From Rossellomorea sp. BNER (GTDB lineage Bacteria; Bacillota; Bacilli; Bacillales; Bacillaceae_B): DNA of 64,000 nt. Both the position numbers and the translations under genes were made by a program. The notes beneath the pieces are model-generated. The model had not been told where the DNA came from and did not search any database. It saw only the letters and a list, made by a program, of their open reading frames with translations. Shown here one piece after another: positions 8,535-18,113 of the stretch (its first letter is position 1; each line of letters opens with the position of its first letter). The DNA is taken from NCBI GenBank assembly GCA_024213275.1, contig JANAVG010000004.1, positions 239,551 through 303,550 on the forward strand. The letters are read 5' to 3'.

Positions 8535-9501
8535 CCATAACCTTTTACAAGTGGACGGATTGAAAAAATCATTTGATTTATCAGGTGGGATTTTTGAAAG
8601 AAAAAGAACGTTAAAGGCTGTTCATAATGTCTCGTTTGCGATTAGGAAAGGCAAAACATTTAGTCTTGTTGGAGAAAGCGGATGTGGAAAATCGACAACG
8701 GGGCGACTCATTTCAAGATTACTAAGACCAAACGATGGACAAATCTGGATTGATGGGACAGAAATCTCGCAAAAGAAAGAAAATCAATTAAAGGCGATGA
8801 GAAAGAAAGTGCAAATGATCTTTCAAGATCCCTATGCATCACTGAACCCGAGAATGAAGGTGCGCGATATCATTTCGGAGCCGCTTGAGATTCATACGAA
8901 ACTATCAAAAGTTGAGCGTTATAAGCTTGTTTCTGAAATGTTAGAAATCGTCGGTTTAAACGAATATCAAGCAGATCGTTATGCGCATGAATTTAGTGGG
9001 GGACAGCGCCAGCGAATTGGTATTGCTCGAGCACTCATTATGAAGCCAGAGTTAATTATTGCAGACGAGCCGGTTTCCGCATTAGATGTGTCCATACAGT
9101 CTCAAATATTAAACCTGTTAAAAGATCTTCAAAGGGAATTTAATTTAACTTATCTCTTTATTTCCCATGATTTAAGTGTTGTGGAACATATTAGTGATGA
9201 TATTGGTGTGATGTATTTAGGGACGATTGTAGAATCGGGACCTAAGGAGGCAGTCTTTTCCAACCCGCAGCATCCTTATACACAAGCATTGCTGTCATCC
9301 GTTCCAATACCTGATCCAAAGCTTAGAAGAGATCGTATTATTTTACAGGGAGATCTTCCAAGTCCCGTGAACCCTCCAACAGGATGCCGTTTTCATACGA
9401 GATGCCCTGTCAGAATGGAAATATGTAAAACAATGGAACCGTCCGTTAGAAAAGGAAGTATTGAGGGACACGTTGCTGCTTGCCATTTACTAGAGTCATA
9501 G
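8527..9501 (+). CDS. DppF-like ABC transporter ATPase
   Basis: 324-residue second ATPase of the importer, with [26 protein letters not shown] and [12 protein letters not shown] motifs and the family C-terminus GCRFHTRCP. The frame stays open upstream to 8332, but that part lies entirely in the DppD-like gene. GTG at 8527 is the likely start, preceded by GAGAGGGGGG, and gives the expected N-terminus SSHNLLQVDGLKKSF. ATG at 8506 is a less likely alternative. The two ATPases would form the heterodimeric motor. Confidence 0.88.
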   Translation: MSSHNLLQVDGLKKSFDLSGGIFERKRTLKAVHNVSFAIRKGKTFSLVGESGCGKSTTGRLISRLLRPNDGQIWIDGTEISQKKENQLKAMRKKVQMIFQDPYASLNPRMKVRDIISEPLEIHTKLSKVERYKLVSEMLEIVGLNEYQADRYAHEFSGGQRQRIGIARALIMKPELIIADEPVSALDVSIQSQILNLLKDLQREFNLTYLFISHDLSVVEHISDDIGVMYLGTIVESGPKEAVFSNPQHPYTQALLSSVPIPDPKLRRDRIILQGDLPSPVNPPTGCRFHTRCPVRMEICKTMEPSVRKGSIEGHVAACHLLES

Positions 9502-9531
9502 AATGATAAAAAATAATACGAGGTGTTTAAA

Positions 9532-10404
9532 ATGAAAGTAGGACTAAGTACATACAGTTTATTGCACGAATTGAAAGCGGGAACGATGACGATTTTGGAT
9601 GTGATCCAATGGATTTCCGATAATGGCGGAGAACATATGGAGATGGTGCCTTACGGTTATTCGGTTGTTGATAATATTAAACTTGCTGACGATATAAGAA
9701 AAAAAGCGGAAGAAACAGAAATAGAATTATCCGCTTATTCACTCCCGGCAAATTTTGTTCAAGATACGCAAGAATTGTTTGACGAAGAAGTAGACCGACT
9801 TAAACGTCACGTTGATATTGTAAATCGTTTAGGGATTAAGATTATGCGTCATGATGTAACAGCGTTTATGTTAAAACCAGAAGAGATGTCCATTCATTAT
9901 TTTGATAAGCATTTTTCAAAAATAGTAGAAGGTAGTCAACAGATTGCTGACTATGCAGCGAAGTTCGGGATTACTACAACGATTGAAAATCACGGATTTA
10001 ATGTCCAATCAAGCGATCGTGTTCAGAGGGTGATACATGCTGTAAACCGAGAGAATTTTAAAACGACCCTTGATATTGGCAACTTTCTTTGTGCAGATGA
10101 AGATCCGCTTGTTGGAGTGAAGAAAAACATCGAGTATGCTGCAACCGTTCATTTTAAAGACTTCTATATTCGTCCGTATTATGAAAATCCAGGAGACGGA
10201 GTTTGGTTTCGTACTGTCAACGAGAACTACCTGCGCGGCGCCATTGTGGGTCATGGGGATATCAACATTCGTGAGGTCATTAAATTAGTCAAAAATGCTG
10301 GATATGATGGTTTTCTTACTATTGAATTTGAAGGCATGGAGGATTGTAAAACGGGTTCTAAAATTGGTATGGACAATGTAAGACGATTATGGAATGAAAT
10401 TTAA
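9532..10404 (+). CDS. Sugar phosphate isomerase/epimerase family protein (first)
   Basis: 290-residue TIM-barrel protein of the AP-endonuclease-2 fold (IolE/IolI/xylose-isomerase-like). Typical metal and substrate segments are present: TIENHGF near residue 150, TLDIGNFLC near 185, VHFKDFY near 210 and TIEFEGMED near 263. ATG 9532 is preferred over GTG 9523 because GAGGTG at 9520-9525 then acts as the RBS. It follows the transporter genes directly and precedes a Gfo/Idh dehydrogenase, a usual pairing in inositol-like and unusual-sugar pathways. The substrate is unknown. Confidence 0.82.
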   Translation: MKVGLSTYSLLHELKAGTMTILDVIQWISDNGGEHMEMVPYGYSVVDNIKLADDIRKKAEETEIELSAYSLPANFVQDTQELFDEEVDRLKRHVDIVNRLGIKIMRHDVTAFMLKPEEMSIHYFDKHFSKIVEGSQQIADYAAKFGITTTIENHGFNVQSSDRVQRVIHAVNRENFKTTLDIGNFLCADEDPLVGVKKNIEYAATVHFKDFYIRPYYENPGDGVWFRTVNENYLRGAIVGHGDINIREVIKLVKNAGYDGFLTIEFEGMEDCKTGSKIGMDNVRRLWNEI

Positions 10405-10439
10405 CTGGGATAAAATTTGGATTTGAAAGGAATGAATAC

Positions 10440-11504
10440 ATGAAAAAGTTAAATGTCTGCATAATTGGTACTGGATCCATTTCGGATATGCATTTTAAAT
10501 CCTATCAGAATAACCCAAATTCAGAGGTATTTGGTGTGTATGATTATTCGAAACAAAGGGCATTAGAAAAAGCAAATGAATACGGGGTCAACAAAGTCTA
10601 TCATACCTTAGAGGAAGTATTAAATGATGACAAAGTGGATGCTGTAAGCATTTGTACGTGGAATAATACCCATGCTGATATCACGATTAAAGCCCTCAAT
10701 AGTGGAAAGCATGTATTAGTTGAAAAGCCGCTATCAAAAAATGTCGAGGAAGCTTTAAGGATTGAAGAAGCAGTAGGCAAATCAAATAAAAAGTTACAAG
10801 TTGGATTCGTCAGAAGGTTTGGTACTAACACAAAAGTGTTAAAATCGTTTATTGATAAGGGGAAATTAGGAGAAATCTATTATGCTAAAGCCTCATGCTT
10901 GCGACGTCTAGGGAATCCTGGAGGATGGTTTGCTGATAAAGAAAGGTCGGGTGGAGGCCCTTTAATCGACCTGGGAGTACATGTCATTGATGTATGCTGG
11001 TATTTAATGGGGCGTCCAAAAGTAAAATCCATTTCTGCTAACACCTATCATCATCTTGGAAACAGAGCAAATATAGAAAACTTAAGTTTTTATAAAGCAG
11101 CTGACTATGACAAAGAGAAAAATAATGTGGAAGATTTAGCAAATGCTTTAATTACTTTTGAAAATGGTGCTTCCTTATTCGTGGATGTTTCCTTTACTCT
11201 TCACACAAAAAAAGATGAATTACAGATAAAACTACATGGAACAAAGGGCGGAGCAGAACTAGAGCCGGAGTTGACAATTATTTCAGAAGAGAACGATACG
11301 ATTGTAAATATCCACCCTCAAATTGATCATGTTTCATTTGATTTTGCTAATGCTTTTCAAAATGAAATTGACTCATTTGTTTCAAGCTGCTTATTCGAGA
11401 AACCACTCATTGCCCCAGTAGGAGACGGTGTGGAGATGATGAAAATTCTAACAGGTATATATAATTCCGCAGAGGAGAAACGTGAGGTGACATTCTTGTC
11501 ATGA
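10440..11504 (+). CDS. Gfo/Idh/MocA family oxidoreductase
   Basis: 354-residue NAD(P)-dependent dehydrogenase. The Rossmann motif GTGSISDMH starts at residue 10, the conserved EKP is at 95-97, and the C-terminal domain has the DLGVHVIDVCWYLMG segment with the usual catalytic Asp/His pattern. Enzymes of this family oxidise or reduce hydroxyls of cyclic polyols, amino sugars and keto sugars. RBS AAAGGAATG precedes the ATG. The gene overlaps the next one by four bases (ATGA), a sign of translational coupling between dehydrogenase and isomerase. Confidence 0.88.
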   Translation: MKKLNVCIIGTGSISDMHFKSYQNNPNSEVFGVYDYSKQRALEKANEYGVNKVYHTLEEVLNDDKVDAVSICTWNNTHADITIKALNSGKHVLVEKPLSKNVEEALRIEEAVGKSNKKLQVGFVRRFGTNTKVLKSFIDKGKLGEIYYAKASCLRRLGNPGGWFADKERSGGGPLIDLGVHVIDVCWYLMGRPKVKSISANTYHHLGNRANIENLSFYKAADYDKEKNNVEDLANALITFENGASLFVDVSFTLHTKKDELQIKLHGTKGGAELEPELTIISEENDTIVNIHPQIDHVSFDFANAFQNEIDSFVSSCLFEKPLIAPVGDGVEMMKILTGIYNSAEEKREVTFLS

Positions 11505-12391
11505 GCGCAACCATTCAATTACCAAATAAAATCGGTGTCATTGTTGATAGTCTGCGATTACCCCTTCGTGAAGGGTTGAAAAAGGCTAAAGAAATGGGTG
11601 CTGATGGTGTTCAAATCTATGCTGTTGATGGAGAAATGGCTCCTGAAAATTTAACATCTAATGCTCGTAAAGAACTGAAAAGCTATATTGACTCGTTGGG
11701 ATTAGAGATCTCAGCCCTATGCGGGGATTTAGGTGGATATGGATTTCAAGATGCGGCAGATAATCCTGAGAAAATTGAAAAGTCCAAACGGATATTGGAC
11801 CTTGCCTTAGAGTTAGGGACAAATATTGTCACAACCCATATCGGAATGATTCCTGGGGAAAAGGAAAGTAAAATATATGCTACCATGCAAGAAGCTTGTG
11901 AGGAACTTGGTGTTTATGCTAAAAGTATCAATGCTTTTTTCGCCATTGAAACAGGGCCAGAAACATCTAAAAGATTAAAATCATTTTTGGATAGCCTAAG
12001 TACGAATGGTGTTTCTGTGAACTTTGATCCAGCTAATATGGTTATGGTTACAGGTGATGATCCTATAGAAGGAGTAAAGCTCCTAAAGGATTACATTGTT
12101 CACACACATGTTAAAGATGGAATGCAGCTTAAGCCTGTCGATCCACGCGAGGTTTATGGTTTCTTAGGATATGGCGGGGGAACAGATCACGAAGAACTTT
12201 CCAAACTAGTTGCTTCGGGGGAATTTTTTAGGGAATTGCCATTAGGTAAAGGTGAAGTCAATTTTTCTAGCTATTTTGCTGCCCTTCAAGAAATTGAATA
12301 TAAAGGATATTTAACAATTGAAAGGGAAGTACAGAATAATCCAGTAAAAGATATTGCAGATGCGATCAAGTTTATTCACTATTATAAGTAA
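11501..12391 (+). CDS. Sugar phosphate isomerase/epimerase family protein (second)
   Basis: 296-residue TIM-barrel protein of the same superfamily as 9532-10404 but clearly a different member. Segments TTHIGMIPG (about 108-116), FAIETGPE (about 149-156), NFDPANMVM and HTHVKDGMQL give the metal-ligand pattern of the family, and the end reads GYLTIEREV. It starts at the ATG overlapping the dehydrogenase stop. Two different isomerase-like enzymes flanking one dehydrogenase suggest a multi-step conversion of a cyclic sugar or polyol. Confidence 0.85.
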   Translation: MSATIQLPNKIGVIVDSLRLPLREGLKKAKEMGADGVQIYAVDGEMAPENLTSNARKELKSYIDSLGLEISALCGDLGGYGFQDAADNPEKIEKSKRILDLALELGTNIVTTHIGMIPGEKESKIYATMQEACEELGVYAKSINAFFAIETGPETSKRLKSFLDSLSTNGVSVNFDPANMVMVTGDDPIEGVKLLKDYIVHTHVKDGMQLKPVDPREVYGFLGYGGGTDHEELSKLVASGEFFRELPLGKGEVNFSSYFAALQEIEYKGYLTIEREVQNNPVKDIADAIKFIHYYK

Positions 12392-12480
12392 AGAGTTTCA
12401 ACAGTATTGATGGCTTTATTCTTTGAGAACCCCCAAACCATCACAGATGAGCATAATTAAATAGAAAAGAAGGTTTATCG

Positions 12481-13635
12481 ATGGAAAAACAAGATCAACT
12501 CCTAATGAAAAAACAAAATAAAAACCTAGTCCTCGACATGATTAAAGGCCGGGGACCTATTTCAAGAACAGAAATTGCAAAGAATACAGGGATGAGCCCT
12601 ACATCTATAAGCAGAATCGTCAATGAATTACATGTACAAGGTTTTGTAAGAGAAACAGAGCTAGTGACTTCCGGCGTAGGAAGGAAAGCCGTTTTAGTAG
12701 ATGTAGAAAAAGATGTTCTATTTACTATTGGAATTGAAATTGATAAATCAAACATAAAAATCGCTATAGTAAACTATATTGGGGATATTGTGGTCCTAAA
12801 AGAAATTCATAGAGATCATTCAGAGAACTATGAAGAAACTTTAAGTAAGATAGCGGTTAATGTCCAGAATATGATTGAACAAAATGGTATTTTAAATGAA
12901 AAAATTATAGGAATGGCTGTAGGGTTACCAGGTTACATTGATTATAAAAATGGTGTTGTCAAGCTATCCGATCAGCTCTTTTGGAAAGAAAAGACTTTAG
13001 CTGAAGATTTAAAACGGATCACTACATTTGATGTCATTGTTGATAATGAGCTTAAAATGAAAATCATCTCTGAATATTTCTTAGGAAGAGCCAAAGATGT
13101 AAAGAACGCTGTATTAGTTGGCGTTGGTACCGGAATTGGCTCTGCTATTATCTTAAATGGTGAAATATACAGAGGTGAGTCGAACAATGCAGGGGAGATT
13201 GGGCATACAGTCATTGATCCGACAGGGAATGTTTGTAATTGCGGGAAAATTGGCTGTTTAGCCACATACATTTCTGAAGGGGCCATTCTTGCCGACAGTA
13301 GAAAGGTAAAAGATCTCGATTCTATAGATGATGTATATGAGGCTTTTCGTCTAAAGGAACAATGGGCCATTAACCTTTTAGACAGAACAACAACCTATAT
13401 TTCTCTCGCTATCAGTAACATACTTTGCCTTTACAACCCAGAAGTCATAATTTTAAGTGGAAATTTATTTGAGAAATTACCAGAAATCAAAGAAGTCATT
13501 GAAAAGAAATTTGAAATTTACACTTGGGAACCGGTGAGGGAAACGGTGAAGTTGGTCTATTCACAATTAAATACTCAAGGGGTAGTGCTTGGAGGGGCTA
13601 TACAAGCACAAAATACCTTACTTGATTTAGATTAA
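12481..13635 (+). CDS. ROK family transcriptional repressor
   Basis: 384-residue protein with an N-terminal winged helix-turn-helix (about 15-60, ISRTEIAKNTGMSPTS) joined to a ROK sugar-binding domain. The zinc motif is intact: His242 with Cys252, Cys254 and Cys259 in NVCNCGKIGCL. The position that is NDAN in ROK kinases reads DNELK (188-192), so the catalytic Asp is replaced by Glu and kinase activity is doubtful, as expected of a repressor. It sits inside the locus and probably senses the transported sugar or a product. The inverted repeat at 3690-3718 is a candidate operator. Confidence 0.9.
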   Translation: MEKQDQLLMKKQNKNLVLDMIKGRGPISRTEIAKNTGMSPTSISRIVNELHVQGFVRETELVTSGVGRKAVLVDVEKDVLFTIGIEIDKSNIKIAIVNYIGDIVVLKEIHRDHSENYEETLSKIAVNVQNMIEQNGILNEKIIGMAVGLPGYIDYKNGVVKLSDQLFWKEKTLAEDLKRITTFDVIVDNELKMKIISEYFLGRAKDVKNAVLVGVGTGIGSAIILNGEIYRGESNNAGEIGHTVIDPTGNVCNCGKIGCLATYISEGAILADSRKVKDLDSIDDVYEAFRLKEQWAINLLDRTTTYISLAISNILCLYNPEVIILSGNLFEKLPEIKEVIEKKFEIYTWEPVRETVKLVYSQLNTQGVVLGGAIQAQNTLLDLD

Positions 13636-13682
13636 TATTGGTTTACGCTTTTCACAATTGAATAAAAGGGGGAAATGTAAGA

Positions 13683-14726
13683 GTGACATATAAAACGTTA
13701 ATAGAAGAAACCAGGGCTGGGTTACCAGAAAATATTCATACTGGCATCGTCTGTGGGGTAAATGACCAAGCTCAAATGGTCTATCACATAGGGGACAGTC
13801 AGCATCAAACCTATTATCGTTCTGCAGCAAAACCTTTTCAAGCATTGCCCGTTTTTCTTACAGATATCATTGAAAAATATCAACTGACTGAACAAGAGGC
13901 AGCTTTATTTACGGCTTCCCACCGAGGGGAATCCTATCATATTGCTGCTCTTGAATCCATGCTTAAGAAGCTGCCAGTAGTGGAGGAAGAATTATATTGC
14001 CCGCCCTCTTATCCATTAAATTCAGAACCAAGGGAAGAAATGATCAGACAAGGTTTAAGGAAGAGAAGACTATACCATAATTGTTCCGGTAAACATATGG
14101 GGTTTATAACGGTTTGCCGTGAATTAGGCTATCCAGTAGAGGGATATTGGAAAGTGGGCCATCCCCTTCAACAGGATATTTTAAAACTACTTTCCACTTT
14201 AGCAGATGTTCCGTTAACAAGTATACAAAACGGAGTAGATGGATGTGGGGTTCCGGTTTCTGCCATTCCAATTGAACGGATGGCCACTACATATTTAAAA
14301 TTAGCATGTCCAGATTTAATTCAAGACTCAAATCTTCGAGAAGCCGTAAAGAAAATGACAAGGATAATGAATCATCAGTACAAGATGATTGCATCAGAAC
14401 ATTTTATCTGTTCGGCCCTATTGCAAGACCCCAATATTGTTGCAAAAGGTGGAGCACAAGGGGTATATTGTTTCGGTCTAAAAAAAGAAAGACTCGGCTT
14501 TGCCTTAAAAGTGTTAAGTGGTACTGAAAATGTTTGGCCCAATATTGTAGCCTCTATTCTAGAACAAATAGGTTACTCCAATAAAAAAACCATCCAATCA
14601 CTCCGTTCCTTACGTCCTTCAGTCATTCAAAATGATAGCGGCGTGAAAGTGGGAGAAATAAAAGAGTGTTTCACTCTTCAAAAGGTAACAGTGGATGATC
14701 CAAATGTTAATCAAGCGAATGGCTAA
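13683..14726 (+). CDS. Asparaginase II family protein
   Basis: 347-residue protein of the asparaginase-II family (PF06089, Rhizobium etli AnsA type), unrelated to the classical bacterial asparaginase. Family landmarks are YRSAAKPFQALP (about 40-51), ASHRGE (about 79-84), HNCSGKH (about 137-143) and DGCGVPVS (about 182-189), with conserved Ser, Lys and Cys residues. GTG 13683 is used because AAAAGGGGG lies 10 bases upstream. It suggests that the imported compound or an intermediate has an Asn-like amide; hydrolysis of free asparagine is the alternative. A hairpin follows at 14765. Confidence 0.85.
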   Translation: MTYKTLIEETRAGLPENIHTGIVCGVNDQAQMVYHIGDSQHQTYYRSAAKPFQALPVFLTDIIEKYQLTEQEAALFTASHRGESYHIAALESMLKKLPVVEEELYCPPSYPLNSEPREEMIRQGLRKRRLYHNCSGKHMGFITVCRELGYPVEGYWKVGHPLQQDILKLLSTLADVPLTSIQNGVDGCGVPVSAIPIERMATTYLKLACPDLIQDSNLREAVKKMTRIMNHQYKMIASEHFICSALLQDPNIVAKGGAQGVYCFGLKKERLGFALKVLSGTENVWPNIVASILEQIGYSNKKTIQSLRSLRPSVIQNDSGVKVGEIKECFTLQKVTVDDPNVNQANG

Positions 14727-14764
14727 TTGTATGAACTAAAAAAACATCATCATAGTAGTGAAAT

Positions 14765-14790
14765 AAGGCCTTATAATAGGGCCTTTAAAT
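14765..14790 (+). terminator. Weak terminator after the asparaginase gene
   Basis: AAGGCCTT (14765-14772) pairs with AGGGCCTT (14778-14785) through one G-U pair over a 5-base loop, followed by TAAATTTGGTTT. It may divide the locus into two transcripts, because 14727-14996 is otherwise an AT-rich gap without a gene that could hold a second promoter. Confidence 0.55.
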
Positions 14791-14996
14791 TTGGTTTCAT
14801 TTTATTTCCAAAAAATGAGGAAAATGATATAATTTCACTGTAAGAAATTATTGGAATATTTTATTGATTATGATCATTTTTTATTATTAGCCTATTTTAT
14901 TATCAGGCTTCTTTTTTTAGTGAAAATAGTCTGAATGTTGTGTGAAAACAAATGAAACAGGTTTTACTTTAAATAGAGAATCAGGGGGATATGGGG

Positions 14997-17900
14997 ATGA
15001 AACAAGCAGTCGAAAAGATAAGAATCGTGGAATTCGATCCCAGCTATGCCGCAGCGGTTGCAGAAATGTGGAATAATAGCCAAGACGGCTGGGGTGGAGG
15101 GAATACTGTTCAAACAGCAGAACAAGTTTTAAAACAAGAGGCAAATTCAACAAATTTACATTTATTCTTAGCATTGGATGGGGAGAAAGTGGTGGGCTAT
15201 TGCAGTCTTGGTGAATATCGTGAGGATGAAGGGGCCCTTTATATTCCTTTATTAAATGTACGTGGCGATTATCACGGGAAGAAGATTGGCAAAATGCTTG
15301 TATTAAAAGCATTAGATCGTGCGGTTGAAATGAAATGGCCTCGTCTTGATTTATATACATGGCCAGGAAATACAAAAGCAGTCCCTCTTTACAAGAAATG
15401 TGGATTCTTTTGGGAAGAGCGGGATGATGCGACCCATTTAATGAACTTTATGCCAACTGTCTTACATACCGAGGCCGTTAAGGACTTTTTTGAAGATATA
15501 AATTGGTATGAAGCGAGCACAAGAATCATTGAAGTAAAACCAGATGGGACAAAAGAAAATGAATTCCGTGATTACGAGTATTCATGGTCCGATAACGGGA
15601 GAAACCTCAAAATGGAATTCGAACGTTCTGGAAGAGGCCTTTGCTTAATTGAGACAGATGATTATCGTATATCTGCAACACTTGAAGGCTTTAAACTCGT
15701 ATTTGGGTCCGAATATAAAATTCGTTATCAAGTCAAAAATAAAACTGGAAAGCCCCTAACGATCTCCTTTAAAGGTGAAGACAATAAAAATGTTCAATTT
15801 TCCTTCCATCAAGAAATGATCAGGGTAAAGGATGAAATGACGTTAGAAGCTCCATTTTATGTTGATCGAATTGAAGAAGAACAGAGTATTTGGAGAACAC
15901 ATCCGACTGTCAACACCTTGGTGACAATCAATGGGAAAGAAGCTTTATTCAAAGTTGGGCTTTTGCCAAAATTCCCGGCTAACCTGACATGCCATACACC
16001 TGGAACTTTAGCATATATCGGAAGACGCTCTTCTTTATATGTAGATATCGAAAATAACTTTAAAGAGACGATTACGTTTTCATTCACTTTACCAGAAAGT
16101 CATTTATTTCAGTTAGAGAGAAACGAGATAGAAGTGACATTAGAACCGAAATCAAGGCGATCCATTCCAGTCGCATACACATTAAAGAGGCAGGGCTTTT
16201 ATTCACCTGAAGTGGAAATTATAGCTATGAAACCAGACCAGTCCACTATAAAGTTTACGAAGAAAATCGGTGTGGCCTTTAAAGGGATTGGGGTTAAATT
16301 TTCAGGCGAGTGTGAGGAAAGGTACCACGTCTATAATGGTCAATATCATATGTGGTTGGAGAAATTCGATAATTGGTTAGTCCCTGGGAAAGAAAAAACC
16401 GACGAGCAGGATTCTGCTTTTATGTATCCAAAATTAGGGAAGCCCTTTTCCGAAGAGTTATCGAAAGTACGAGCGGAGAAGGTAGAGTTTATCGAGGATG
16501 CTCGTTCAATTGGTTACCGGGCAACCTATCAATCAAAAGCATTCCCAGATGTTAAGCTTCATGCGGTTGCAAAATTATATGGTGAAGGATTAATCGAGCA
16601 TCACTATGAGGTGGAAAATACACAAGTAAATGCTCTTTCAGAAGAAATATGGTTAAATATACCGATTTACCATACCCTTGAAAGAGCTGTTATTCCTTAT
16701 GAAAATAAGTTCATCGAAATGAAGGATTCCATTGGCTCATTCCTTCAATATTGGCAGGGTGATTCCGTAACAGAGAATTGGATTTTCTCTAGGGATCATC
16801 AATCCCCAAGAGGCATCTGTTGGCCAAAGGAAGAAAAGATTAACTTCGGCAGTTGGTTTGTTTATTTTGAACACCATATTGGTAGATTACAAGGGAAAGA
16901 GATCATTAAAACAAAGCCATTTTTTATGACCATTGGTGCCTTCCAGGATTGGCCATCATTTAGAGAATTTTCTATACAGGAACAAGTCGATCAGGAAGCG
17001 CTGACAGAGCATATGGAGTTTGTTGTTAATGATCACAATCCATTTATTTCTGAGTCATCCATTCATGCAAGTGTAATAGATTACAAGGCATCCTATTTCA
17101 ATGGTACCATCGATATTTTATCAGGGGATCAAGTACTATGCAGTAAGACTTTTAAAACACAGGATGCGGTGAAAACGGGAGGGTTCGACGTAAATGTTGA
17201 GAACTCTGATCATATTGGCCTATTAACTTCTAGAATTAAGTTGGATTCAATTGAAACAGAACAGGAATCTCTTTATGTGCGAAAAGGAACCGAACCGATT
17301 CATTTTGAAACTCGTATAAACGATGGGGTAGAAACGTTAACATGCGATAATAGTCTGTTAGAAATATCTGTTGCCCCTGACTTTTATCCAAGTCTATTCT
17401 CACTGAAAGCAAACGGCCGGGAATGGTTAGATTCCTCCTTTCCAAAAGTAACAGCGAAATCGTGGTGGAATCCTTGGCCGGGGGGAATCAATAGCGGTAT
17501 TCGAGAGGTTAGTCCAAATTCAATAGTAAAGGAAAAACGACAAGCCGAATTCGTTTCATTAAATGATTCGAAAGGGAATAAATGGGAAGGATTGAAGGTG
17601 GTCGTTAAACTAGAGGAACATGAAAAGTATAAAGGGTTTGAATACCATCAGTATTTCTTGCTTTTACCTGAATCACCTGTCCTATGCCAGACAACAGAGA
17701 TTATTCAACATTCAGACCGATTTCTCAATATGAAAAAATGGGATACCCATTGCTTCTTTAAGCCGAGTCAAGATCTTGCTGATAGTTGGGGGAACTTTCA
17801 AAGCTTTACGGGAGAGTGGCAAAAAATTTATGGCGGGAAAGGTGAACAGGAGATGATTGTTGGGCGAAATGTTGCATTTGGGTCAGATCAGCATAAGGAT

Positions 17901-18098
17901 CAGATTCAGGTTATTACTGATCAAAATGATACCGAGCTTAAATCCTACATTAATAAGGAAATCATAAATTTTAGTATTCATTCGACATTAAATATCGAGA
18001 ATGGAAAACGATTTTTTACAACACCTGTCTTCTTTATATTGAATAACAAGACGATACCTGATCCTGCATTGTCCAGTATAAAATCGATTCGTTTTTAA
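14997..18098 (+). CDS. GNAT acetyltransferase fused to a long beta-rich region
   Basis: 1033-residue cytosolic protein without signal peptide. Residues about 7-155 are a GNAT N-acetyltransferase with the acetyl-CoA loop YHGKKIGKML and a typical LYKKCGF end. The remaining 870 residues are rich in beta strands and show no family I can name. About 310-430 look like Ig-like or NPCBM-associated sandwiches (RRSSLYVDIEN, PKSRRSIPV), and about 750-1000 recall a galactose-mutarotase-like supersandwich (WWNPWPGGINSGIREV). ATG 14997 is chosen over 14991 because AGGGGGA (14983-14989) is then 7 bases away. It probably modifies a carbohydrate taken up by this locus. Confidence 0.7.
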   Translation: MKQAVEKIRIVEFDPSYAAAVAEMWNNSQDGWGGGNTVQTAEQVLKQEANSTNLHLFLALDGEKVVGYCSLGEYREDEGALYIPLLNVRGDYHGKKIGKMLVLKALDRAVEMKWPRLDLYTWPGNTKAVPLYKKCGFFWEERDDATHLMNFMPTVLHTEAVKDFFEDINWYEASTRIIEVKPDGTKENEFRDYEYSWSDNGRNLKMEFERSGRGLCLIETDDYRISATLEGFKLVFGSEYKIRYQVKNKTGKPLTISFKGEDNKNVQFSFHQEMIRVKDEMTLEAPFYVDRIEEEQSIWRTHPTVNTLVTINGKEALFKVGLLPKFPANLTCHTPGTLAYIGRRSSLYVDIENNFKETITFSFTLPESHLFQLERNEIEVTLEPKSRRSIPVAYTLKRQGFYSPEVEIIAMKPDQSTIKFTKKIGVAFKGIGVKFSGECEERYHVYNGQYHMWLEKFDNWLVPGKEKTDEQDSAFMYPKLGKPFSEELSKVRAEKVEFIEDARSIGYRATYQSKAFPDVKLHAVAKLYGEGLIEHHYEVENTQVNALSEEIWLNIPIYHTLERAVIPYENKFIEMKDSIGSFLQYWQGDSVTENWIFSRDHQSPRGICWPKEEKINFGSWFVYFEHHIGRLQGKEIIKTKPFFMTIGAFQDWPSFREFSIQEQVDQEALTEHMEFVVNDHNPFISESSIHASVIDYKASYFNGTIDILSGDQVLCSKTFKTQDAVKTGGFDVNVENSDHIGLLTSRIKLDSIETEQESLYVRKGTEPIHFETRINDGVETLTCDNSLLEISVAPDFYPSLFSLKANGREWLDSSFPKVTAKSWWNPWPGGINSGIREVSPNSIVKEKRQAEFVSLNDSKGNKWEGLKVVVKLEEHEKYKGFEYHQYFLLLPESPVLCQTTEIIQHSDRFLNMKKWDTHCFFKPSQDLADSWGNFQSFTGEWQKIYGGKGEQEMIVGRNVAFGSDQHKDQIQVITDQNDTELKSYINKEIINFSIHSTLNIENGKRFFTTPVFFILNNKTIPDPALSSIKSIRF

Positions 18099-18113
18099 GA
18101 AAGAAGGAAAAGA

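Noticed and set aside
12481..13635. ROK gene as a sugar kinase
   Set aside because: It has an N-terminal helix-turn-helix and lacks the catalytic Asp of the NDAN motif, so repressor is the better call.
14917..15375. 152-codon minus-strand frame opposite the GNAT gene
   Set aside because: It is the complement of a clearly coding acetyltransferase domain and has no start site.
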